Origin: Amia ocellicauda
Taxonomy: Eukaryota; Chordata; Actinopteri; Amiiformes; Amiidae
Direction: 5' to 3'
Assembly: GCF_036373705.1 (NCBI RefSeq)
Contig: NC_089856.1
Span: 28,678,298-28,742,297, forward strand
DNA length: 64,000 bases
Shown here: positions 47,640 to 59,600 of the stretch, one piece after another
Layout: the number at the start of each line of letters is the position of its first letter
Numbering within the stretch: position 1 is the first letter of the stretch
Notes under the pieces: model-generated
The model's input: the letters and a program-made list of their open reading frames with translations, nothing else
Told to the model about the DNA's origin: nothing
The model's database searches: none
Made by a program: the position numbers and the translations under genes

Positions 47640-50600
47640 AGACACATTTGAAATGTTTTTATTTCCCATGGTTTGAGTTGAATGCATATGTAAACAACCA
47701 TACACATACAAAGATAATATACAAACACTTTTTTTTTTTCTTTGCCTTTTTTTTTTTAAACCAAACTATACTTACATTTCACAAGTGCCTAGTTCACTCT
47801 GAAATAGAAAACATTGCAGGAAGCGTAATCACTGACATTCTCCCACAGTCAGAACGAAACATCTTCAGAAAGTTTGTCAAAATATGTACATAAATATTGC
47901 ATTTTCTGGACCTTAATGCTGTAAATACGTACTGGTAAGCAGACAGATTTGTACATCAAATATACCTTTGCAGATTAGTATTATTATTTTTTTTCTGTTT
48001 TGGAGCATTTGCACAATTTGCAATTGATTGCCAAATTGTTGTCTAGTCTTTCTCCTAAAATGTAAAAGGAATTAAACCAAATGTAGATCATTGAATTCTA
48101 CCTGAAAGCTTTGCACCTGCATGTTCAGGAGAAATTTTAGCCCGGCAACTTCTCATACTAATCAATACCAAGGTAAGAGTACTTGTAACAGCACTTCGGC
48201 AGCCATGTTGTGTTACAATATGGATTTACTGTGAACAAAATGCTGTTTTTCATGCAATAAGGTACCATACATTTTGATTTAATTTAATCCAATGCAGAAC
48301 TACTCGTATGAACAGGTACACTGATTTGTTGATTTATTTAATCTGCAACCCATTATTTCATTACCATGGACCAGCAAATGCAAACTAGACACTAGATTTA
48401 TTCCCAATCCAATTAGCTTGAAAAAATGTTTTCAAGCATTCTGGCATGCATTCTTATGCTTGCTTCATAATAGGTTGACTGGATTTTTATTCAAAGAAAA
48501 AAACTGAAAATCATACATGGTTGGATTCAAAGCACCACCATCTTTAAATTGAGCAGTGCAGTGAATTTGCGCGTTGGCTTCCCGTTCAGAGCGTACCTGA
48601 CAGGATATGTAGCAAACCTTCTGTTCTGAAAACTACATGCAGAATGTTAGAGGTCGTCTACAATGTACAATAATAAAGTTCTGCTATTTCCATTTTAGAT
48701 ACCAATTTACAATGGTAGTGAAAACAGGAACTTAAAAAAAAAAAAAAAGTCCCGAAACAAAGAAACCTAAAACATGCAGAGTGTTCAGTTAGTCCACTGC
48801 TGGAACTGCAGACTCAAGTTATAGATGTACAGTTATTTTCCACCAGGTGGCAGAATTATTATTTTTTTCCTCTTGCTTTCTAATGAAATGTTTAAAATTC
48901 TATTTAAAATAATAGAATACATTGGTGGTCTAATTGAGGAAATAGTAGGTTAAGTGCTTAAGGTGCAGTTTCCAATCGTACAAATATCAGTACAGGATCC
49001 CTTTTTATAAAATAAAGCTTTGGCTTTTTTTCCCTTTCCACTTTGTTTGACATGCAGGATAATATAGTGTTACAACAACCTCTTCAACACAGTTTATAAG
49101 GTGCGATGTCTCCCGCAGCTCCCCTACCTGGTTAGCGCCCTGTTTGTCTCTCCTCAGTGCTGCCAGTGATTAAGAGAACTGAATAAGCCTGCTCAGTGAT
49201 TGCAATATTTGTTAGTAGATGCAAGCTTTGCAATTGATACAAATCAACTGGTTCAAACCTAAATAATAATGATTAAAACAAAAAGCAAATGACTGAAAGG
49301 TATTGAAAACAGAACCGTTTGGGAAGCAAACTAAGAAACTGCAAGCTATCCTCAAATCATTGTGCGTGAACTGTGAAATCTCGTCACATTACACTTCCAA
49401 ATCCTGACAGCAATGAGTCAGTCGGGCAGAGAATAATGCGTAGCACCACTGTGTCGACTTAACAATTTTACACATTACAGGCTTGTCTGAAGCTGACAGA
49501 ATCCCTTTAGGATACTGGTTGACCTCGCTCTAAACCATTCTCTCAGTTTCTCCCTGCTTTAATGATGTCAATGAAGAAGGACTTGCAGCTCTTTTGAGAA
49601 ATGTATCCATCAGCATGCTGGACACATTTTAACAACAGCTTGCCAACAACTGCATCTGCTGCTGAAGTTACAGAACTCAAAGATTCAGTGCTTATGCATC
49701 CAACCTGATATTGTGGGACAAAAAAAGGTCAAATAAGGTCTGGGGTTTTAGAGGACCCCACTTCACAACACACTGTCAGTGTCCTGCAGGTTTACTTTTA
49801 TCAAACCTGGGCTGTGGATTCATCCTGTCCTTTTTTGTTGTGTAGATTGTGTTTGTGTGTGTGTATGTGCATGTGTGCAGTATTAAAATAAAACAAAATA
49901 TTTACCATGAGACAAATATGCAACATCAGTTGAAAAGCAGTGTTGTGGCAGCCATCACTGGCCCCTGGGATTCACCAGCCTACTGGTTTTAAAATCAGCA
50001 ATGGGCTAAAGCACATTAGAACCAAATAGAATGAGAGAGACCCATGGGCAATGAACCACCAACACTGAGGTTGGCTTCTCTTGCCATTGAGGATAAATAG
50101 AGACTTTCTTGCTGCTGCTTTCTAATGTTTTAAAAACCTACGGATTTTATGTTTTTTAAACCTGTATCTTGCAGCTCATAAGAATTAACACTTTCCAGGT
50201 AAGCCAGTTGTTTTGTAAACACTTCTTTTATTGGCTTCACGAATCGCTTCTTTATAAAGAAAACGCAAAACTCCCCCATGCAACAGCCTTATTGCTTCAA
50301 TAAATATCAAACGAGCAAGCAGGCAGCGGGACAAGCTTGGAACACGGAAGCTACAGCCGGGGCCCCATTTAGAGTTCATTTATATGGAGAAAAACCTCAG
50401 GCAGCTTAATTATGATTGTGATGAACTGTATATGAAATGTATAGTGTGCTCCTGATGGGAAGACTAGGTCATTTTAAAATGGAAATTGCTAAGTTTTGTG
50501 GGTGTGGTGGTTTTCTCAAAATGTCTCAAAACTTAAAGGTCTACAGCACAGGTTTCTTCCTTATCCTGTGACTCGGCACAACCAGTCAGTAAGAATGAGG

Positions 50601-52334
50601 AGCTCGGTGAAATTCTCAGACATGACTGTTTGGAATCCAGTCTGCATGATTACATTGATAAAAGGACTTTGAAAAGATGGGCTGATGATAAATGATCTGA
50701 CTTAGTTTGGCCTGGTTTAAAAAAAAACAAAAAAACTTGGCATTTTATATTCATAAAAAAAATACATTTACTTCTGTATCTTTAAAATACAGTATAGGCA
50801 CATTTTTCTTTTGCAACTATACATGCTTAAGCAATATTTCTTAGCCATAAAATATAAGTTTGGGATTTTTTAAAAATCTTTTCCTAATGGCATTTCCTTA
50901 AAAATATACAATATCTTGCCATTATTATTCATTTTTTTTCTATTAAATATTTGGTTATCTGCCAACTTTCCAAAAGAAATGTCTGAGATTTATTATCAAG
51001 TACCATCCTTTAATCAAGTCATTTCATTCCCTTGAAGTGCGTTCTGTACTATGTATTTTGGGCCTAATCAGGAATTAATGGCTTTGGAATCATGCTGAAC
51101 CTTTTGAAATTTGATAAGAACAATTCTGGGAAACCTCAAAATGAATCAAAAACTAACAGCAACATTTTCTTAAATTAAGTATGGACTGCAGAATATTCAG
51201 AAAATGTTAGTAATGTCTTTTCCTACCAGCAAATAACTTTTTTTTATGATTACGTCAAAATTATATACAATGTAAAAATAAGGTTCCTCCTCAAGCTTAT
51301 AATTACCGTGAAACAATGACTCAAACACATGCTTCTCTCTTTCCTGTGTCATTTTCAATCTATAATTCTGTGACTAACACTGGAATAGATTGTTAGCTAA
51401 ATCTTTAACTATATGGTCAAATGCATGTGCAGAAATAATGAGAATGGTACCAAACAAACAAAAAGTCTCAACAGTTACTGAATGTTATTAGCAATTCATA
51501 CAAATGTCTATAACATTTCTGAAAAGCATTTAATAAAAGATGCTAATAAAAATAAAAAGTAATAAATTAATGGTAACACATCAGTCCCTGTTTATAAACA
51601 GAAAAAATAAAACACTTTCAGCTTGAATGTTTGGGCACAAACCTGCAATAATGGTATAATGGACTTAAAAGTTAAACCTTGCACAGTGCTTCTGTGTTAG
51701 GTGAAACTCTTCTCTGAGACAGACACACATTTGCATAAAAGCACAGACCAAGTTTCCAGAATCTTGTGATAAAGACACTAAAGCAACAAAGACTAGATCG
51801 TAGCTGGCAAAATCTTGCTGCAAAAACAGAGTTGGAACCTTAACTTTTCTTCAGCTTTTATACACGTGAATCAAAACAAAACTAAAAAAAAGAAAAGAAA
51901 TATCTGGCACTGAGAACAGTTGGCATCCATTGAAGAAAAGAAAAACAAGAAAAAAAAAAACAACAGTCCTTTTGTTCAGTCAAGGTCTTCCAAATAAATA
52001 GACATTGTACTTGAGTTACTAGGAGCAGTAGTAGTAGTATTAGTAGGTGCAGTTGTTGTACTCATAGCAGTAGTTGAAGTTGCAGTGCTAGTTGTAGCCG
52101 TTACGTAGACTTGCTCCCAAATATATAGACACAGTCCGGGAACATAGGTTCAAAGTCTGATTGTAACCAACCTATAAAGTGCTTTCTTGAAGAAAATCAT
52201 AATTATTATTAACAACAACAATAATAATAACAATAACAAAAACTAAACAAAACAAAACAAAACAAAAACAAACCATAAAAAAAGTATTTTTTTTTTGTAT
52301 TCTATTCAGGCACAAGCACAGAAAATCTTCCTCC
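47640..52334 (-). other. arhgef4: probable arhgef4 3' UTR
   Basis: No coding signal from the stop at 52335 down to a minus-strand AATAAA at 47658-47663. If both distal signals are used, the arhgef4 and fam168b transcripts end about 450 bp apart. It contains a TAG/GTA trinucleotide stretch at 52020-52110. The real end could be nearer the stop. Confidence 0.4.
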
Positions 52335-52492
52335 TCACTTCTTAAAGGGCGTCAGTCTGCCGATATTCTGCCAGAAGTTGGATGTCTTGCGTTTAGGCTC
52401 TGCTAGCATGAAAACCTGCTGCTGAGGCAGGTTGGCTGGCAGCGTGGGGTGCTTCTGTCTCAGCAGGAAGTCGTAGTAAGGCCGGGTCACAG
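52335..52492 (-). CDS. arhgef4: arhgef4 last exon
   Basis: The acceptor TCTGCCCAG precedes [20 protein letters not shown]; the exon ends with the conserved TFWQN-like motif, RLTPFKK and TGA at 52335-52337. It enters in phase 1. Confidence 0.94.
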
Positions 52493-55400
52493 CTGGGCAG
52501 AGAGCAGAGCACAGAGAAAATCAGCACACGGCATGACTGTGCACAGTGAACATTGCACACAGTAACAGCCCCAGTGCGACTCATGTATCAACCTAGTGTT
52601 TCTTTACGAAAACAAATAAATAAATACATTAAAGGATATCAAACTAATCCCTGACAGGGGCTGAAACAAATGTTAGAAGCCAGAGGTAACCTATCTGATA
52701 TGGACACCTAATGTATTCTTAATGCTGTAAGAAACACTGCAAACTAGACAGCACAGTACAGGTATACCCTGCTTTGCAGGAAGTGAAAGGAAGTAGAAAT
52801 CTAAAATGAACCCAAAGAGCATCAGTCAGGATCTAGGAACTTTTAATTAAAATTAATATGTCAATTAATATGGTTAGTGTATTGGGTTTATTGTCATGAT
52901 TTATATTATTGTCAATTTATCAAACCAATTTTCTGATTAACAACATATTTATATTAGTATTTAACACATTTTCATGTTCGTTTTTTGTGTTAATGAACTT
53001 ATCCCTATTAATTCAACGTAATTAGCACAATTGTAGTTTAGAACAAATTGCTCAGGAACTGATCTCATGCAAAGTGAGGTACATCTGTATCATAAAAGCA
53101 GCACAAAGATGGGGTCAGATAATACGCTGTTAAAAATACTGAGGCTTTTGCTAAACAAATAACTATACATTTAATTTAACCTCACACACATCATGTGTAA
53201 CAGTTCACTTCTAAGACTGAATGATGTGGGAAGTACCGTGTACTACTGCTGCTCACTGCACTACTTCAAAATGGAAAATAATAGCTGTGAAATACCATCA
53301 TCTCAAAACATAATAAAAGGCAGGTAAAAGTCAAAATCCCCAAAACAATGGACCCAGGAGATGGACACAGCAAATGGGCAGTCAGTGGGGTTAACTGGGA
53401 CACTCTCACACAGCAACGTTACCCAGATCTACTGGAAGAGGTCACGGCTTTGGGACGACACCCAGGACATGGCCCTGCGCAGGACCCCCGGGGAGACCCC
53501 CACCCCCCTCTGCAGCAACAGCCGTGTCTGGGTCATGCGAGGGGTCTCGGGGAGGGCGGCTGGGGTAGGGGGGGGCCTGGGTGGGGTGGTCACAGGATCC
53601 GAGAGGCAGAGGGAGGACTGGGAGAAAGGGGGAGGAGCAGGGGATGGGCTACTGCCCAGCAGCTGCTGAATGTCTGTGACATGCCGGAAGGAGAAACCAA
53701 AAACAGATGTATAGATGACAGAACCACAGACAGACAGACAGAGGGACGGACATGCAAGAAAGGATGAATGGAGGTGAATAAAAAGAGAATAAGAACATAT
53801 GAACATGCATGAAAAGGAAGTATGCAGGTGTGGTTTGAGTGCAGGAATGTGTTTGGACTGATGTGCAGATGAGATACAGTGGGTTATGTTTCTGATACCC
53901 TCTCCAGCGAGAAGCTGACTTACTTCTGTATCCTTAGAGTGACAGTAAGATGAAAGTTGTACTCTCACAATATTTAAATTCATGATATATATGTCAAGTA
54001 GTCATGTACCTTTGGGCTTTCCTGCAGGGTGGCTCTTGCAGGCGTTTTGCATGGCCTGTTTCTTCTGGACCTCAGTGATCGCAAAACCTACCAAACACAA
54101 AACCGACCAATCGTTACCAAGCCTTAGCAAAGGTTACCATGGGCAGGGGCGGTGCAAGGGGGTAGGCATCCTAGGCAATTGCCTGGGGCCCCGGGCTGAG
54201 TGGGGCCCTCCAAATGGGAAACCCCCCCGCTCTCACGAGAGAAAACTCCCCCAATTTTCATTTCGAGGACTGTAATTTTTTCAGAATGATTCAGTACATG
54301 TCTAACAGTGTTGAAATTTAAGAATAAGTTCCATCGTCTTTATGTGTGTACTGTTTGATAATTGATAGGCTCCCAAAGGATTCTGTTAAAAAGCTCATGG
54401 TGATCAGACAATACTTCCTAAACAACAGCACAGAGAACTAGTGGAAAACGCCCCGAGAACAAGCAGGAACTAAAGACAGTTGCAGTACAGGCATGGCAGA
54501 GCATCACCAGGGAAGAAACCCAGCATCTGGTGATGTCTATGGGTTCCAGACTTCAGGCAGTCATTGACTGCAAAGGATCTGCAACCAAGTATTGAAACTC
54601 ACAATTTAATTAATGATTATGTTAGTCTGTCCAAATACTTTTGAGACCCTAAAATTGGGGGGACCACATATATAAATGTAATTCCTACACCGTTCACCCT
54701 ATTTGGATGTAACTACCCTCAAATTAAAGATGAAAGTCTACACTTAAAGCACATCTTGATTATTTCCTTTCAAATCCATCGTGGTGGCGTACAGAGCCAA
54801 ATGATGACAATTGTGTCCTTGTCCAAATATTTATGGACCTAACTGTATCTGGATTATCATGTTATTGAGGGGGAATATTGTGAAGAAATATATTCTGATT
54901 ATCTGAAGTCCAGCTATGAAATGGAAACACTGAGTTAATTTTAAATGAGAATAAGCTTTTGAAGTCAAATGCTAGATATAAGCTTTTTCTCTCGCAAATT
55001 ACTTTGTTTAAAATAAAAAATTGATACAGGCTGTTTAATATGCCTTCTTTGTTTCTAGTTTAATTCCAGATCTAACCTTCTCATTAAAGGCTGATCCAGC
55101 AGAGTGAGCTAGAGACTAGAGAAAATAGAATTGGGCGAGGAGTGGATGTGCAGATTGGAAATTGGGTGTCAGCTTGTTCCTGTCAGTGTCAAGTCCAGAA
55201 AGGTCGGGGTTGGGAGACTGTGTGTGGAGCCGTTTTTTGCAGAGGCCTCACCTGTCTCACGGTCATGCTGCACCTGCCTCCTCTCGTCGGCGAAGGCGCG
55301 GAGCCACCGCTGCTTCTGCTCAGGCTTCTTGGCGCAGAGCAGGTGCACCTCGTCAGCCCCCGGCCCCCGCAGCTTCAGGCTGTTCTTCACGCTCACGTTG

Positions 55401-56576
55401 AAGTCCTTGTCCTTCCCGTCCTCCAAGTCCACCACCTCCATCTGGTCCATGTCCACCCGCCCCTTGTAGTACAGCATGTCCCGACGCAGCAGGTCCTGGG
55501 GATAGACAACAACCAGGCACACATGAGAACACAAAGTGCAAGAGTGTATAACATTCTCTTAACAGACCCTGATGAAGCTCTGGACAGAGGGGAATCAGCG
55601 TCAGGGCTCCTCACCTTCTTACAGTAGACCATTTGGTGGTCGAACAGAAAGAACATGCGCTGCTGACTCTTGGCCTGGGGCTGGGAGATTTTGGCCATTT
55701 CCCCAGAGAAGATGAGCTCTGAGCTCCTGCTGAGAACATCGTCACCCTGAGGAGAAAATGAGCTGGTTCAGATCGGGAACTGCACGGCACCCAAAGAGGT
55801 TTGCCCTTGCTTTTTTTCTTCTACAGGGAAGTGTTAATTCTATGTTTAGTATTACACATGCGTATATAGTTTTACCCACAGTGTTATGTGCAATGACACT
55901 GCTCTAGAGGCAGACTGTCGCATTCCCTAATTCACTGGCTTTACCTCCCAGTCCTCAATGGAGCTTTGCCACTGGGCAATCTTGTCGATGTTTTCAAGGC
56001 GTCGCTTCCTCTCGTTGATCAATCTGGCCACATTCTTCATTGCGTTTAAGGCAGCTTCCACATCTTTATAGTCTCTGCAGGACAGTAGAAACAGAAGAGT
56101 ATTACTAATACTGTACCCCACGTCACTTGCTGAGCTTTTGAGGCAGGATTGAGACAGAAGGTTCAATTCCTGGCCCAACTGCACATGCTCCAGAGAGGCT
56201 GGGTGGAAGGAGCAGGCCTTGCACTCACCTGTGCTGGGGGTTGGTGTACTTGAGCAGTTCAGCCAGCTGCAGGGGATACTTGCAGATCTTCTGGACCGGG
56301 GTGAGCAGGAAGCCGTCCAAGGAGATATCGATCATCTTCTGAAGCAGGCGACAGGCCTCGAAGAAGAACACATACTTGTTGACCTTCATGAGCTTGGAGA
56401 GCTGCAGGCAGGCGCTGGGGTGGTTGTTGCAGTACTCCGAGTAGATCTGGAAATCCATTTGCTGCAAGATGTGAGAAGACTCCCCATTAGAGACCGGTCA
56501 TGTTTGAATGTATGCCATATATTTTAAATAATAATCTATTAGTCATCTTGAACTGCTGTTATTATTATTGTTATTA

Positions 56577-56626
<50 letters not shown>

Positions 56627-59600
56627 CAATTATTAATATTCAGCCTCCATGTTCCTTACATGCTCTAAGAAGCAGGACCCAATTTCGCTGAGGTGTGGGT
56701 ACTCCTTGTTGAACTTCTTCTCCAGGCCTTTGAGGAACTTTTTCTGGAACCTATAGATTTCGTCAATGTTACCGAAGATGGTACGTAACTGCTCATCCGT
56801 GAACATGTCCGTCCTCTTCCGGCACTGCTTGATGTAGCCCTGAGGGAAAAGAGGACAGCACTAATTAAACAGTTACTATTTGAGAAATTGCCATCTGTGC
56901 AATGAGTTTGGTATTAAGAAAGGATGCAAATTCACTCCTGTAGTGGTCAGATAAAGTGAATGCCCTAAATTGTTAGGTTTCAAATCTAATTGATTGTGAG
57001 ACTGGCTGATTATGTTTATTAATTCTGGAAGTTGAAATTGACAGAATAGCACATAGGATATATTTGTTACCAGACGTGTATATTATGAAGGATTAAAATT
57101 GGGCCACTCTTTAATGTGCAAGTTTTGTAGATAAAGCACATTTAAATGGCTTTTAAGTGAGAATCTGTCCAGCTGTCCATTTCCCTTTGAGTACATGAAA
57201 GCTGTGGTGGAACAACCAACAGACAATTTGACCCTCAAAGATCAGACCTTGACAGAAATCCTCCCTTTCTGAGAGAAAACCAAAACAACAAACCAAGGTT
57301 GCAGGTGCTGGGTGCTCACCTCACAGATGTCTTTGAGGTGTTTGATGTAGTCCCTCTCGGTGCTCATGATCTCGTTGATGACATTAGTCCTCATCTGCTC
57401 CTTGCTGGGCAGGGCGGGTCCCAGCCTCCGGCCCATGCTAGCACTGTCCTCCTCATGCCCGTCCTCCAGCTTGGCTAGGTACTCCTCCATCGGCTCATCC
57501 TGATTCACACGCAGCTGTGCACACAACACACTGTCACTGCCGCTCTCACTGAGCTCAGCTCACCCCCTTAACAGACCCTCAATCACTACTTCCCACTGTA
57601 GGCAAACTGCCTACTACACTGAAAAATAAATCAGATTGGGAGTTTTGCCTGCAGGGGGAAACAATGTATTCTTCCTGTATTGTAACCTTGCTTTGCAATG
57701 GCAGCTTCTGAGATATACTTTACAGTAACCTCAATGACTATAGCTTTGAAATTATCCATTGATTTATTTTTAAATGTCTTATACAAATAACTTGCAATTT
57801 CTAATCTATTGTGTTTCATGCTTTTACTGTTTCCTACTCTTTGAGTTGGATCCCCCTGTGAAAAGACCTATAAAATAATGTACAGCTAGCATGGGTGCAG
57901 CCATGGTACTGCAAGTACATATGTGAACCTTTATAGCAAGAGTTTACATCAAAGTTATTTATTGTAGGCAGGTTTAAAATGCTTTTTAACAAATACTGAT
58001 TCCGGTGACTCATTTTAGATCGGTTTGTTTAGTATGCCATTTAACTAAATCAGAGAAAGTTCACCAGCTACAGAGCTGAAAAGACAAATTATTACACTGG
58101 GCTGTTCTTCAGAATCAAATACTTGAGGATACAACTGGTTCTGATACTGCTCCCTACAGTGCAATCCAGCCAGACATCTTGTCATGTGACCCTTCTCAAT
58201 ACCGGCAGCAGCAGATTTTTTTTAAATTAAGTCTTATAAAATGTGGAGGGGGTGGTATTCATTTTATTGTTCTAGAATATTCTATTTTAATTAGCTCTGT
58301 AAATAACTTTAAAAGTACTCCTAATTAATATGTAATTATTATTACCAGTAATAGTATTCATAGTAGTAGTGAAACAGTACTAGTAGAATCATTATAAGTG
58401 AAAGCAGTAGTTGACTGTATTAGCAGTAGCTGTTGTATTTCATTAGCAGTGGTCAGCAGTGAATGTGTCGGTAGACCTGTAAGAGGAGGGTTTTTCTCAC
58501 CCGAACAAAACTGGCTGGGAACCAGCCTTCGCTGTCCAGGATCCTGCCCCACCACCACTCCTTGTTTGTGGCATCCACAACTTCGATTACATCGCCCGCC
58601 TTGAAGCCCAGCTCCTGGTCGTCCATGGTGACATGGTCCCAAAGGGCTTCTGCATACACCACGCTGCCATCACTGATCAGCTGTATAGGAGGACAAGAAA
58701 GCAGGGTTACAGACTATCTGCACCAATGGGCTAGTTTGGTTTCTCAGTAACTTAATGATTCAAATCATTTTGCAAGATGTTTTTTGAAGGACTCTAGACA
58801 ATCCCAGCCCCAGTCACCTGGACTCTGTAATAAGTGCCTCCTATTTGCAGTCCTGACCCGAACAGCACGTTATTACCAGGAAACATGAGTGAAAAATGGT
58901 TTGGGTTCAAAGAAAGAACATGGAACATGTCTAAGGTCGTTTTCAAGGGACAGGGTAAGGCTCCTCATAAACCATCACAGAGACTTGTCGTGCTCAAAAA
59001 AGCATCCCCCAAACCAGTGGCTGTGTCCTGCAGCATTGCTAACATGCTTCATGAACTTCTGAATCAGTACCTGCATGATGCCTAGAGCCAAGCTACCCCA
59101 TGCAGATGCATCTGTGTCTCTTCAGCTTTGTGCTTGGTGTTTTACTGCAGTGCTATCTCTGTGCTCATTTTAATGCAGCAGAATTTCTGAAACAGAATAT
59201 TCCTCGGCCATTGTGCACCATCCTTACCTAAGTCAACATGTTTTATATATAATTTTCTGTATCCTGATACTATTCAGTTTTAACTGTAATGGGGCACACA
59301 GTTGGGGCACACACGGTGCCCCTGCTGTAATCACCATTTACCGGCTTGTTTTTGGCTAGTTAACCCATTCAGGGTTTGCAGGGTTTCGCTTTGGTAATCT
59401 CCAGAAATGTTTCTTTACATCATGTGCCATAAATCTTACAACAGCAAATCATCAGCAGTGTTGAGCAGGTACTGCTGTCTGTGCCTCTTACTGCAAACGT
59501 TATATGTGCCAAATTCTAAAATATATGAATATTTGATGATACACTGAAATACAAATTTCACATGCACAGTAACACACACATGCACGCAAACACAGTATAT

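Noticed and set aside
53348-53767. Plus-strand 139-aa Gly/Arg-rich frame
   Set aside because: It lies opposite the GC-rich candidate arhgef4 exon and has no splice or domain evidence.
55131-55627. Long plus-strand frames over the PH exon
   Set aside because: Antisense shadows of the arhgef4 PH coding sequence, which is GC rich and so keeps several frames open.
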